A DNA stretch of 64,000 nt from Blastocystis hominis (Eukaryota > Sar > Bigyra > Opalinata > Blastocystidae). The stretch spans positions 620,001 to 684,000 of the forward strand of contig NW_013171866.1 in NCBI RefSeq assembly GCF_000151665.1, read 5' to 3'. Under the pieces are notes generated by a model, which saw only the letters and a list, made by a program, of their open reading frames with translations, was not told where the DNA came from and searched no databases. Below, in pieces: positions 1-12,909 of this stretch. A program made the position numbers and the translations under genes. Position 1 is the stretch's first letter. Every line of letters begins with the position of its first letter.

Positions 1-1760
1 CTACATCAATGCCAACAGGTTGGTGTCCCGAAACGGCCTCCCCTTCCCCGCGGAAACCCTCATCGCGACCTTCTCGACCCGCGCCGGCGTTCGGTTGGCG
101 TTCGGTTGGCGTTCGGTTGGCGTTCGGTTGGCGTTCGGTTGGCGTTCGGTTGTGGCCTGCTCGGATTGTGGAGAGCGCGATTGGTATGAGGGAAGTGGAG
201 TAGGCGCAGCGCAGCGCAGCGTGTCTGTGCAGATGGAGGTTCCCTGGAGCAGTGGCATCTCCGATGAAGCCCCGATGGATGGCCTTGATGGGCAGCAATG
301 TGCAGAGCCAGTTCTTCGAGACGCGCTCCGTGTTGGTGGCGGGCGCCATTGTGAACAGCGTGATGGCCATCAGCTGGCGTGTCCGCAAGGGCGCCTCCTG
401 GTCCGCCTTCGCGTCCTTCTCCGTCTACCGCCCCGTCGTGCTGCCTCCCTGCTTCCCTCCCTCCGCGCCCGTCGTGCTGCTGCCGCCTTCGAAGCCACGC
501 AGGTGCGCTGGGTCTGGTGGTGGTGCGAGCTCTTCGTGCAGGCCTTGGTTGGCTCCCACTCCCAGCTCTTCGCCGCCGACGCGCTCCTCCAAGAGGGCGA
601 CGTCCAGCAACCCGAGCTCTCTCTCTCTCTCTCGCTCTCTCTCGATGCGTGCGTGGCCTACTGGGTGCGCGTGGCGCTGTGCTCCGCCGCGTGCTCCATC
701 CTCTCCGAGGCCTCCTCTCCCATCACCCTCGCCGCGTATGTCGTCGCGCCCGGCGCGGTGCAGAACCTCGAGGTGGCCGCGCTCTCCTCGACCTCGCTGC
801 GCGTGCAGTGGGCAGAGCCGGCGGAGCTGGGCGGCGCCAGCATTCGGTACTACGTGGTGCGACGCTCGTGGATGGCGTCGATGGCCGTGATCCGGAGCGA
901 GAGCGAGAGCGAGAGCGAGAGCGAGAGCGAGAGCGAGAGCGAGGTCGCCAGCACGAACTGCTTCCTGGACCTGCAGAGCGTGCAGAGCGTGCAGAGCGTG
1001 CAGAGCGTGCAGAGCGTGCAGAGCGTGCAGAGCGTGCAGAGCGTGCAGCACACGCCCATCTATCTGAGCGTGGCCGCGTTCACCGGGTATCTCTCCCGCC
1101 AAGAGAAGATCCCCGCGGTTCTGTATGCGGTGTGTGTGGAATCAGGCGGAGGGCATTGAGTGGGACTGTGCGATGGCTGATTACCGGATCCTTCCATGAT
1201 CTCTGCACCGCCACGTGCGAGCTTCGCGCTCCCGCGACTTCCTCCTTCCTCCTTCCGCCGAACCGTCTGGTTCCCCGCGGGACGCGATGTGTGGGACGTG
1301 TTGGAGGGTGGGATCCCCGCGACTTCCTACACGCTGGAGTGCGTCCCGAGCGAAGTGGGCAGTGCCGAGTGGATGGGCAGGCAATTCGGAGTGTCCACGA
1401 TGGCCACGTCGGAATTCGTTGGGTGTTGGTGGTGGACGGCGAGCCAACCTCCTCGCTCACCGGTTCGCTCTGGGTGTGGGTGTGGGTGTGGGTGTGGGTG
1501 TGAGTGAGCAGGAATCTGGTGGGCGATGGGGTGGGGTCCGTGGCTCCCTACGAAGGTGTGCAGAGTCGACCGGGCTCTCTGGATCTCTTCCTGTCCAACT
1601 GGGCGCAGAACGCCACCGTGGTCTCCGTCACCCAGCCCCTCCGCCTCCGCCTCCGCCTCCGCCTCCGCTTCCTCTTCGCCTACGACGTGACCGGCGCGCT
1701 CATCCGCGCCCACCTCGTCGATCACGCCTGGTGCGTCGTGGGTCGCGATGTTTCCACGTT
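1..1760 (+). CDS. Partial fibronectin type III-domain protein, microsatellite-rich, structure unresolved
   Basis: The clearest coding signal is in frame 2 at about 500-1130. It reads as the end of one FN3 domain (AYWVRVALC, then SEASSPITLA) and most of the next (VQNLEVAALSSTSLRVQW, GGASIRYYVV, TPIYLSVAA). Further FN3-like text (GGIPATSYTLEC) follows near 1310, and hydrophobic coding text in frame 3 lies at 255-425. The frames must be joined by short introns that I could not place confidently. In-frame repeats have expanded inside FN3 loops: (GAGAGC)n gives Ser-Glu at 895-942, and a 9-mer gives Gln-Ser-Val at 973-1050. An 11-mer at 86-151 is probably intronic. The gene runs off the left edge, so its start and overall role are unknown; FN3 proteins are usually secreted or surface-exposed. 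Confidence 0.4.
86..151. repeat. 11-bp tandem repeat (GGCGTTCGGTT, about 6 copies)
   Basis: About six near-perfect copies of an 11-base unit. The unit length is not a multiple of three, so the array shifts frame; it fits best inside an intron of the FN3 gene. Confidence 0.85.
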
Positions 1761-1769
1761 TCCACGATC

Positions 1770-2769
1770 CAGACCGATTTGGCAGTTGCTGAGAGAAAGA
1801 AAGAGAGAAATGGTTGCGGTGTTTGGTTTGGAAGATGGATGGATGGATGGATGGATGGAATTGTAGAGATGTGGAATGGTTGAAGCGTTGTAGGATTTGA
1901 ATGAGAATCGAAAATGTGTTTAGGAAGGAAGGAAGGAAAATGTAGATTTAGAGTGTGTAGGGTGTTGGAATGATTTAGAAACATGAACAGAATAATCCAG
2001 AACGAGGAACCAAACGACTCTAGTTGATAATAATAATAATAATAATAGGGTGCTGTGAGTTGATAGTTGAAACAAACAAAGAAAGAAAGATAGATAGAAA
2101 GTGTATTTAGAGTTGGTTGGTTTAGGATAAGGAAATGATAGAAAATGGAGTGAATGGTTAACGATGTGCGAAGATAGGTTCTTTGTGTGAAAATCACTGG
2201 ATCAAAACCAATTTCCATTTGATTTACTAGTTTTACTAGTTTTAATTGCTTTCAAACCCAACCAGTCCCAAGTCAAAATGATTTGGCTAGAATCATGGAT
2301 GGATAGATTGGATTATCGAAATAATAATAATAATAATGATAATAATAATATAGACTATTTAGACAAAGTGGAGTGAACAACCAAATCCTTGCTTCATAAC
2401 ACGATTTCACTATGATATCATAAATATACAACCTATACAGACATAGTAGACAACAAAATGGACTTTTCCATTCTGAGTGTTTCCAAACAATCCTGAAATT
2501 ATTATTATTATAAATATCTATACCTCCGAACTATTTCAACCACAAAAATGTGAACAAAATGATGCGAAACACAAGTGAGTACTTCACTTGGAAATCTTGG
2601 ATCCAATGTGTATATGGTAGCACTCTATCATAATTTTTAAATATGAAGAATACTTAGGTGTACGGAAACAAACTGATCTCTCTGTTTTCTTCATAAATTC
2701 TTTATATTTGGCTGCAAATTACGAATTCAAAGAGTAGAGGCTAAGGATATGTGATTATAAATAGGTAGA
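1770..2769. other. AT-rich spacer with simple repeats, no gene seen
   Basis: GC content falls sharply after about 1.8 kb. The stretch holds GGAT repeats (about 1836-1857), several AAT runs (2028-2048, 2320-2350) and no supported reading frame. A minus-strand ORF across 1700-2218 has low-complexity composition and is not credible. Confidence 0.6.
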
Positions 2770-3555
2770 ATGCAAGAACTTAAGGGAAGCGAATTTCTCC
2801 TGGACGGTTACATAACGCGTGGTGAAGCAAAGAAAATCACTATTGGTGGCTGCAACTATAGCCTCCAATATTATCAAGGCGATCACGAGGATGAATACAC
2901 GTTGACGAAAGCTGGGAAGGTTTGCCTATTCCAAAATGGCATACTAAAAATGTGTTACGAGGTGGATGCGGACGGGAGCGAAATCGGTGACTTCACGCGA
3001 TTTGATAAGGGACGCGTCGCATTTGTGCAATCCTATGATGAAATCTGGGATAATCGGAATTTTCATCGTATTATAAACCATGTCCGAGGCGAGCGAATGG
3101 AAATCTATTCGCATGCGAGTGATCACCTGATTTATCACGGTGAATTTAATGAGAAGCGAGAACGAGAAGGATGGGGCATCGCGTATGACGATAAAACGGG
3201 TGCCATGTTGCTTGAGGGAATCTGGAAGGGGAACAAGCTGGTGGAGATCATCCGCAAGATCGAAGGAGGCATTATGATTGAGTTCAAGCGAAGCGGGAAC
3301 AACACCATCGCTTCGAATCGAATTCCCCTCTATGTGGGCGAATTCGTTTATGATGAATCGAAAGAATCGTTTCTTCGAAATGGTCGAGGATACTGGATCG
3401 ATGAAGGAACTCGGATTGCTACTCGCGAAGTGGAATGGAAAGATGGAGTGGAAGTGAGTGGAAGAGATCTCTATGATGGATGGTACACTCGATCCACAAC
3501 TCCAAAACCCAAACCCAAACCCAAACCCAAACCCAAACCCGCTCCGATGCCTGTG

Positions 3556-3605
<50 letters not shown>

Positions 3606-4600
3606 AAAACGCAAAGAACCTGCTCCTCTTCGATTCAGCGTCACTGGATCTACAAAATGGACCGATGTGAGTTTGCAAGTGACCGATTTGAAGATTTCAT
3701 CGAATTGCTGTAACGATTTGAATGCATTGGATCTGAATCGATTCGAGTGGCTACGATCTATCGAAATCGGCGATGAATGTTTTGGATCAGTGAAAACATT
3801 CCAAATCGATGGATTGAATCGATTGAAAACTATCAAAATCGGATACAATTCATTTACTCAAGTGAAACAATTTTACTGGTTCAAGTACAACAAAAAGATG
3901 GACAAGAAATCGAAATCATTCCACATATTGAATTGTGAATCATTGGAATCCATTCAAATTGGTCGATATAGTTTCAGTTATTTTGCTGGTGACTTTGAAT
4001 TGAAGAATCTACCACAATTACAATCCATTCGAATTGGTACAATTGGAAGTGATTCACGCAATTTCTATTGTAGTTCCTTTGTGATTCGAGGTATTGATAT
4101 GATATTGATTATTTGAATGATGCATAGATCTTCCAAATCTACGATCCATTACATTAGGTGATCGTGCATTCTATGATTCCTTATCAACAGTAATTGAAAG
4201 TATTGAATGAATTCGAATGAAATGATTGATGTAGATCTTCCGTCATTACAATCCATTCAACTCGGTTGGCGTGCACTTCAAGGAAGATTAAAGGATGATT
4301 CTTGTTCATTGGTAATTCGAAGTAATAATGAATTGATTGGTTATGATTTGTTTTGTAGATCTTCCAAATCTAACATCAATAACTTCTGAACGATATAGTT
4401 TCGTTAATCCTCGTGTAGTGACATTGGCAAGTATTTCTGAATATTGAATATTGATAGTATTTAGATATTCCAAATCTTCAAAATGTCAATCTACCTAATT
4501 CATTCGGGTGTGTTCGATCGAAATCAATTTCGAGTATAGTTTGATTGATTTGATTTGATTCATAGATGTTTCTTCCATTCTCGCTAATCTTGTCCACTAA
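2770..4600 (+). CDS. MORN / Pro-rich linker / leucine-rich-repeat protein, family copy 1
   Basis: Six exons: 2770-4090, 4128-4199, 4235-4321, 4359-4430, 4465-4533, 4566-4600, total 1656 bp (551 aa). The five introns are 32-37 bp, start GTA and end TAG. Residues about 1-235 contain MORN-like turns (YHGEFNEKREREGWGIAY, GRGYWIDEG). A linker of Pro-Lys then Pro-Ala dipeptides follows (about 240-280), made by CCAAAC and CTGCTC hexamers. The rest is leucine-rich repeats of the form DLPxLxSIxLG. All five introns are phase 1 and fall at the D/N codon that opens each repeat, so one exon equals one repeat. No signal peptide or membrane segment is visible. The cellular role is unknown; MORN and LRR parts suggest a binding or scaffold protein. 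Related copies lie at 19567-20688 and 62350-63575. Confidence 0.85.
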
Positions 4601-5148
4601 ATCAAGCATTAAATCCATAATTTTGATTTGATTTGTTCAGTGATTCGTCATTGTTTAGGAACATTTCCATTGATTGATTGTTTGATTGTTTGTTTGTTTC
4701 AAACCGATTCTTGATCACAATTCATGATTCTATAATTATCAAAATATCAATCCTGCCTGATTATTATGATGTTTTTCTTTACCATTTTAACAATGATACT
4801 GAATTATGATTGTTGTTTCAATCAATCAATCAATCATTGTTTTCGATCATTATTATTATCATTATTATAATTACCAATGACCCAATGATCACATATTCAA
4901 CATTCACAAATGATGAATCCAATCTACCAATATTAATAATAATAATATACAAATGATGGTTTGAATAGGTTTGAACTAGGATTTGTTCAATATTGATAGG
5001 AAACTGCTTGCTTAGAATAATCATAATCATAATAATCATAATCATGAATAATAAGATTGGATTTGATAGTGACACAATGGAATGGTTGGAATCGATTGAT
5101 ATTGGATGATTATTCACATTTGTGAATCCATTGTTAAATCGGTAGATA

Positions 5149-5231
5149 ATACAATACAATACAATACAATACAATACAATACAATACAATACAATACAAT
5201 ACAATACAATACAATACAATACAATACAATG
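5149..5231. repeat. Pentanucleotide microsatellite (ACAAT)n
   Basis: About 16 uninterrupted copies of ACAAT. Both minus-strand ORFs here are repeat translations (CIVLY...). Confidence 0.95.
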
Positions 5232-7379
5232 ATTGATATTGAATTAGGATATTGATTTTGACTTATTGAATAGGAATCGATCATTGTATACATGGAATAG
5301 AATAGAATAGAATCCGATTGAATAGCATTGGAAATCATATTGGATTCACCATTCAATCAATTCAACTATCTATCATTTGTTTGTTTGTTTGTTTGTTTAT
5401 CAATGAGTTACAAAACATGGATTTATCAATTTGATAATAATGGAATCAAATCGGATGTGTTTGATACTTGATAGTTGTAGTTCGTAATAATATCAATCGT
5501 GGTTTCACAATTCGATATTTGGATGGAATGTCGTATTCTTCAATATCACACAAACCATTCACTCATTCACTCATTCACTCACTCAATCAATCAATGGATG
5601 AAAGATAGCTGATTCAAAATGCAAATGAATGTTGAATATCGTAAAGAATCAATTCATCATTCACACTCAATAATACTGATAAGAATAGAAAGGCTGTTCA
5701 ATCCATTGATCGATTGAATGATTGATTGATTGAATGAATGGTGTGTATTTGGTTAGTTTTCGATATCCATTCATCATCATTATTATCATTATGATTGTAT
5801 GATCATCCACATTATTCATCGGTCTATTTCAGCATATTGAATACCATTAGATCACTTTGGTATTGTTGATCATGAATAGAATGATTGGATAGGATCGATC
5901 AATCAGAATCAGAATCAGAATCAGATTGATGATGAGTATTCAACCATCAATCCTCATGATTATTATTATTAGTATTATTTGTTTTTGTTTTTGTTTTTGT
6001 TCGATTATCAATGATATAGAATGGATCGAATGATTCATTGATAGCGATCTAATCGACTGATAGAATTATACAATTGATTCGATCGAATCCAAATGGAACA
6101 ATCACTCAAACACATTGTAGTCTCAATGGTTGTTTTGCAATTGAATCGATCGAGATTCATGAAATCGTTATGTTCGATCATTGGTTTAGCAGGAATCTAT
6201 CATTGTACTGTATTGTCTAACAATACTCTTATTTCTTTCATTCATTCTTTCTTTCTTTCTGCTTATTATCATTATTATTATTGATATCATTCAAATCATT
6301 AGATCCCATTCGAACAAGTCAATATGGAATCAGCATTTGATAATCACAATACAATAATGAGACATATTGTGAGAACCATTTGTGTTGTGGTTTGAATATG
6401 AGTATTTCGATAATGGCCTTTCTTGGAATCCATTGTTTGATTGTATATCCAATATGCTGTTTGTGATTATACACCGATGAATCCACAAATCACATATTTC
6501 GAATGAATCTTGATCGAACGACTTCAATCGAATCGTTTTGACAAGATTCATTGCACTTAATCCAATTGAATCAATAGGAATCGACACAATCCATATTTGT
6601 TTGTTGAGATAGTATTAATTTGGATAATACTCAATGATTCATTATTCTTTTGTTTGTTTTTGTTTTGATGTTGCTCATCTATTTTTGATTATTCCATTTT
6701 TCATTTGTTGTTGTTGTTGTTGTTTTTCAACTTTTGGAATTCATTGTAGTTCATTTTATTATTTCATTTTCGATTTTGATTTTTAGTTTATTCTTGTTTG
6801 TTTTGCTATTCTTTAGTTTTCTTTGTTTCTTATTTTCTTATATTTGTGCATTTTTTTCCTCTTCCTTTTTGTTTTGTTTTGTATGATATGATTCTAATTT
6901 GTTTTTAGTTATTCTTTTTTGTATTTTCTTTTTCTTTATTTCCTTTTTTATATTCTGACATTCATCTTATTATTCACTATCCACCAGACAAATTGAATTG
7001 TGTCGATTTTTATCTGATTCAATTCTCATAAGGAAATATGTGATTATTTGTTTGGATTGTTCCATGTTTTGTTTTGCTTATTTCTGTTTGTTTTCTGTTT
7101 ATCATCATCATCATCATTATTATTATTATTATTATATACCCATTTTAACCAATCATCGAATCAATCATGTGCCATCAGTTTGAAACAACAATACAAATTC
7201 CACAGATCATTGTAAAATGAACCAGATAGAATTGTTCCAATCATAATCAATCGAAATGTGTTCCTATTAAACGAATCAAATCAAATCAAATTATCAAGCG
7301 GAATCGAATGAAACACAATGAATCAAATCAAATCAAATCACCTAACAAGATAAGATAAGCTTAGACTTACCAAATGGAA

Positions 7380-7690
7380 TTGAAATCTATGAAAATTATA
7401 TGAAATCAATTCCATTCTATTTATCAACTATACTCGAATCGATTTCGATTGAACATACCCCAATGATACAAGTAGATTGACATTTTGAAACAGATTTGGA
7501 ATATCTATTTACCATCTCTATTCAATATTTAGATCCACTTTCCAATGTCACCAAAACGAGGACAACAGAAACTCCATTATACAGAAGTTAGTGATGTTAG
7601 ACTTGGAAGATCCAAAGCAAATCATAACTAATCGATTCATTGTTACTTCGAAGTGTCAATGAAGTTGAATCATCATCATCCCATCTTTCT
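7380..7690 (-). pseudogene. Relic of an LRR-family gene (two to three repeat exons)
   Basis: Read on the minus strand, this matches consecutive exons of the 2770-4600 gene. In order there is: the end of an exon (CTTCGAA, then GTAACAATG as donor), an intron whose acceptor has become TGG, an exon start ATCTTCCAAGTCTAAC, then TGACATTGGAAAGT and a further exon start ATATTCCAAATCTG. Repeat phasing and intron positions survive but splice sites and frame are damaged. It is a dead copy inside the AT-rich spacer and supports past local duplication of this family. Confidence 0.7.
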
Positions 7691-8912
7691 CCCCTACCTT
7701 CCAGTATCCGATATCATATGATCATATTGTTTTTCGTTCTTATTCATTCATTCATTCATTTTGTTTTCCTTCATCACTCACTCATTCAATTATTCATTCA
7801 TAGATTAATGGATCATTGATTGTCATAAAGGAAACACTTGATTCTTTGCTTTCATTGATTCCATTTCTTCTTTTGTTGACAAGAAATATTGTTATCGATT
7901 TTGATGGTCTGGAATCAATGAATGAATGGTAGGGGAGAAAGAGAGAAATAGCAATAGCAGCAGCAACATCCACAGCAACAGCAGCAATAATAGTAGTAGT
8001 AGTTGTAAGCAATGGACCAAACTATCTATCAAATGATTTAATCAATAATCAGAACCTACAATACGAAATCATTTCAAATCAATCCGATTGATGATTCGTG
8101 ACAACAATCAATCTTTCCATGGAAACCTACAATCAAATGATCTCCTCTTCATTTATATTTTAATCTGAATCGATTCACATAGATTCATTCAATTATGTGG
8201 ATTGTTTGAAATTGATATGCATTCTTGGTATTTGTTTGTTTTCACATATCGAGTTTGTTCTTCATTTCGATCATCCCACATAACAATCTAATTGATCTAT
8301 TATCCAGAATCGATCAGTAAGTATTATTGATTGATTGATTGATTGATTGATCCATGATAATAATAATAATACTCATATTACCAATAATATGACTATTATT
8401 ATCATGGATTTGGTTCTTTCCTTATTTCTTTATTAAACTACACATATGATTGTTTCAGTATCTCTTTCTATGATGATTACTAGTATTATTATTATTAATC
8501 ATCAATAGCTATGGATTGTTCTCAGATATTCTTCTTCTTCTTATTCCTTTTACTGTTATTATTCTCATTATTGCTTGTTATTCACATACACATTGTTTGT
8601 TCTACATCAATTTGGTATTGATTCGATATCGGACACTGCATTGAGTTCACAATTCATCCATTTGGATTATTACTCATATTATTGTTCGTTCCTATTATGT
8701 TGTTGCTGCTCATTACTTCATTTCATTTCATTTCATTTCTGTTCTAGACATTGCTTTTGAACACATAATCTTATTATTATTATTTTCATTGATTTCTATT
8801 ACTGTTATTATTGTTGCTGTGCCATTTTAACGAATTCATTGTCGTTATTATTGTTATTTGCTTTGTTGTTTGATAGATTCATATTATGAAAGAGTATACA
8901 GAATAGGCATCG

Positions 8913-8946
<34 letters not shown>

Positions 8947-11282
8947 GCGTTAAACAGTTCTAAAAGCATGAACAAATGAATGAATGAATGAATGAATGAA
9001 TGATTGAATCGATGACATTATTGATGCAGAATTACAGTTCATTGGTTGTGATAAAGGTCTTTGTTGTTTTGTGAATCACTCCACAGAGAGAGAATCTTTC
9101 GTTCATTCATTGATTCATTCATTGATTAATTCAATGATTTGTTGGTTGATTCAATCATTCAATCAGCCATCCAAACCAAAGTGAATCAAATATGATACTA
9201 TGAATGAATAGAATAGAATACAATAGATTGAATGAATGGCATCCTTGTTACTGATTTACAGATCATTGGTTGTGAGTAGTGTATTGAGATTGTCAATCAA
9301 TTCTTAGATAAGATATCATTCATTCATTCATTTATTCATTCATTGATTTGATGGTATAATCATTCAAATATCCCATTGCAATTCACATGATTGGTCCACT
9401 TTATACAGATTTAACGATATTTCCTTGTCAACAATCCATCATTCATTCTTATGGTACAAAATATACATAATCACAGTATGCACTCAATTCAAATCGATGT
9501 TTGTAGGATTACTCATTCATTCATTCATTCATTTGTTTTCATTTCAGTGTTGAATTGCTGAAATCGAATCGAATCCAACTCCAATATCACAACCAATCAC
9601 ATTCCCATTCATTTCGATTCTCTCTCATTCACTTTTCATTATCATTATCACGTATTACATTCATAATAAATAACTAATACATATCATTGAATGGATTAAG
9701 ATCTTAAGCAATGAATACTATTTCTTCTTTTCTTTTCTTTTCCTTAGGCCTTTCTTTCATCCATTCATGGTACAAAACATCTCCATGCTATGCAATCTTT
9801 GTACATCCAACTCATATTCATTCAATAGATTGTGACCAATTACACAAATGATTCCAGTACTATTCTATTCACATATAGCATACAATCTGTGATAATATCT
9901 AGGAATCATTCAGTTCCAACCACTATATACTAATCATTGTGCATTCCAACTAACAATAACGGAATTTACTACAAATTCCAATCATTCATTCATCGATTGG
10001 TTATTCCAGTACTAAGTATCAACAGTATTGTTCCTGTTACTCAGAATTAGTTATTTTATGAAAATGGATTTAACAGAATCAAACATTGTGTTAAACCAAT
10101 GAAATGACAGAATCGTGTTTGTCTGGATTTTGTTTGTTTTGAAGCAAAACTATGCATGATCTATGTAATTCGTTTCAGGATGTGCTAAAACAGATCCCTG
10201 TGAAATATCATCATTTCAGCTATTGTTCGTCATAATTTGTGAAAATGACTTCATTTCCATTACTACTTCATACATATGTTATTTTCTACTATTCTATTAC
10301 ATTCTAGTATTGTTGTTGTTTTCATTCATATTGGCCATTTCTGATTATTCCACACTTATCTATCTTATTTTCACAGTATTCTATTCCATGGAGTATACTA
10401 ATAAGCCAAAATATACAATCAATCACAAATACACATTATTCTATTTTCCCATACAGAATAATGATGATGATGATGATGACAAAACATCAACTATTCACAA
10501 TCAATACTATTGAGAATAACTAGTGTGAAGACTCTTGCTTGTTAATACTGCTCATTCCTTCTCTCAGCTTAGAACACGAACTAACAACATTATTAGTTGT
10601 CACATTTAGAATGTGAATTCATTATAGGCTTTGATACAATTCATATCACACAATATGCACAAAAATGAAACAATACACATTTGTTGTTATTCTATTGCAG
10701 ATATTCATTTTCCAAGTATTGATTCAAAGTATCTCGAGACTATAGTATACAGATTAGTCATATATCAAAGGAAATACAACAATACTTGTGATAAATGACT
10801 GATTCATCCTTCCTATTTCTATTGATGAGTTCATCCATATTTGATACATGTCACATAACAAAAATGATCCTATTTTCACAATAACAAAAGCTTTCGATCA
10901 ATAATAATATGATTTATCAACTTGTAGCCATCTTAAACCTCATTACTATGGAACAATAGTAGTAAGAGAATGGCACTATTTGTGTGAAACCTGGTGGCAG
11001 TTTTCTTTATATGCTATTTTGCACAATGACCACAATTGCGATCCTTTGTCAGTTGTTGTAATCGACCAACCGATTCTGAGTCCTCAACTATCGTTCCTAG
11101 GCTGTCTGGTCGACAATCATCGGTCAAGAACCAGGTTTCGTGCTTTCTTACTCCTATTCCTTTCTACTATCAACCTAGTGTCCATTTCTATTGTTGTGCT
11201 TGCTGCGTCAGTTATACTTGGATGCATGAAAGCAGTAGACATACCTAGCTAATGTGAATTATTGTTATTTCTCTCGTATTTA

Positions 11283-11370
11283 CATGTTTGTTTACTAATT
11301 TGTAATGACCGAAAGCCAATGTGTGTACATTGTCATCACAAATCCATCTATTGTTGTCTATGCAAGTCAT
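11283..11370 (+). other. Tiny Cys-rich reading frame at the element's left part
   Basis: A short frame, ATG at about 11320, reads M-C-V-H-C, eight residues, then C-C-L-C-K-S and a stop. Paired Cys-x2-Cys groups are compatible with a zinc-binding knuckle. It is too short to name and may be a remnant. Confidence 0.25.
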
Positions 11371-11517
11371 AAGTGTCTTTGGTAAAGAGAGAACATGCAT
11401 TACTCCATTCTCATACAAGATTCACCTATCAATGGTTCATTCGATTCAATCAATCCTTACAAGTTCAGAAATCCATTTATCACTTCCATGACTGTTCTAT
11501 TCTAACCCAATCAATTC

Positions 11518-11793
11518 ATGTTCAATATTGTGAACTCAATCAATGTGGTGACAAACATCAATGGTGAAGAGGTAACGATCTCGCCTGATTATTTTACACT
11601 GAGTAAAATCATTGCCATTCTGAACACCATGATTAATACTACATTCTCAATTTCCACAATGGATACAAGTTATGAGTGTATTTGGATCCAGTCTCCATAC
11701 TCTATCGATTTCACGAGGTACATATGATATCGAAACGATCATTGCAATGTTGAATGCGAGTGATGCTCTATTTGAAATAGTGTATAGTTGAGA
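11518..11793 (+). pseudogene. Possible Polinton penton-like (minor capsid) remnant
   Basis: Two consecutive frames give related segments: ITISPDY-like text (VTISPDYFTLSKIIAILN) and, after a frameshift near 11720, GTYDIETIIAMLNAS. The pattern of a short beta strand, Gly/Pro-Tyr turn and hydrophobic helix ending in Leu-Asn is typical of the N-terminal part of penton-like proteins of Polintons and related viruses. The match is pattern-based only. No full jelly-roll domain survives. Confidence 0.25.
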
Positions 11794-11893
11794 AAATGTA
11801 TTTCGAATCTATAACCAGTTTGTGATTCTTCCTCTGACACAACTTATTCATTCCTTGAATATAGTGACTCATTTATCGAGGTATGTGGGGAAC

Positions 11894-12909
11894 ATGAATG
11901 AGATCAAGGAACTATGGAAACCAGCAAAACGAAGAGGTGCCACTCGAATGATCATTAGTGGCTTCAAGAGAAACATATACTTCATCGATTTTATCGATTT
12001 CTATTCCAAACAACACAAATCGATACAGAAAGTATTGAGAAGACAAAAGAGTACTGGATTCTACATGAATCGTGGATACAAATATGTCCTTGTATGGATT
12101 GATGGATATTCGAAATATCTGATGACACGAAAACTGAAAAGCAAGAGTGCCACAGAAGTCACTCATGCGATGAAGGATATCATTCTAACATATGGTGAAT
12201 CACCAAAGCATAGTTGCTCGGATCGAGGTACCGAATTCACCAATGCCATCTTTCGTACCAACATCTTGAACAAGTATGATATCACCATGTATCACATGGA
12301 TTTAGCGAATAAGGCAGTACTAGCCGAACGAACAATTCGAGATATCAAGGAACACATCATGGTTCCTTCATTCCATTCAATCAATGGAAAGGTGTATGGT
12401 TTGATTTGATCGATGGTGCAGTTCGTCGACATAATGGAAGGAAGAACAGAGACATCGGATATACACCCAATGACATTTGGCTTAACAACAACAACGATAT
12501 CTTGTACATGGAGAAAACAAAACCATCCAACATGACAACAAAAAACACAACACCTCAATTCGATGTTGGTGATTATGTTGGAGTGACACGAAGACCTCGC
12601 ATTCTGGAAAAGCGATCATTGACGAGCAAATGGTCTCAGGACTTGGTTGAAGTTGTTGATATTGACGATCACATCATGCCATTGATGTACGAAGTGAAAG
12701 ATGTGGAAAGCGATAGCACACAGAAGTGTTATGATTGGGAACTGTTGGCTAGCAAATGTAAACCACAACCAGTATCATCCATCACTCGATCCAAGAGTCG
12801 AAAGGAACCCAATGCATTGAGAGAGGCAACAAGATCACATCGACCAATTACGAGCACCCAGAAGATGAAGCAACAACAACCTCATTCAAGTGTTCGAAAA
12901 CGATCGTGA
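11894..12909 (+). pseudogene. Polinton rve-type (DD35E) integrase, frameshifted
   Basis: The first part (frame to 12409) carries the catalytic core: a first Asp in IYFIDFIDFY, the second in CSDRGTEF and Glu in VLAERTIRDIK. The second Asp and the Glu are 35 residues apart, the D35E spacing of retroviral and Polinton integrases. The second part (frame from about 12380 to 12909) gives HNGRKNRDIGYTPNDIW and an SH3-like C-terminal domain (FDVGDYVGV, DWELLA) that normally follows the core. The parts lie in different frames and overlap near 12380-12409; no GT-AG interval reconciles them, so I read this as a frameshift. The activity would insert the element into host DNA. Its 3' end overlaps the convergent minus-strand gene by about 60 bp. 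Confidence 0.8.

Larger units (their letters stand above)
4601..10900. other. AT-rich decayed intergenic region, simple repeats and gene relics
   Basis: More than 6 kb without an intact gene. It is dominated by tetra- and pentanucleotide runs (AATC, GATT, ATTC, TTTG, AATAC, TTA). One clear LRR-family relic is recognisable at 7380-7690. Short phrases recur at about 7800, 9040 and 9258 (ATCATTGGTTGTGA-like), suggesting other decayed duplications. ORFs of 60-130 codons here are translations of repeats. Confidence 0.6.

Noticed and set aside
20-1503. Three overlapping ORFs of over 220-370 codons in different frames at the left edge
   Set aside because: Most length comes from repeats open in several frames. 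Only the FN3-like segment of frame 2 has credible protein content.
3506-3540. (CCCAAA)n run as interstitial telomere repeat
   Set aside because: It is in frame, encodes Pro-Lys dipeptides within a supported exon and is followed by another coding hexamer.
8320-9340. Regularly spaced ATTC/AATC blocks as a CRISPR-like array
   Set aside because: Simple tetranucleotide microsatellites in eukaryotic DNA; no uniform repeat-spacer structure.
10980-11252. 90-aa hydrophobic ORF left of the element
   Set aside because: Two overlapping frames of similar length, no homology and no motif; probably chance.
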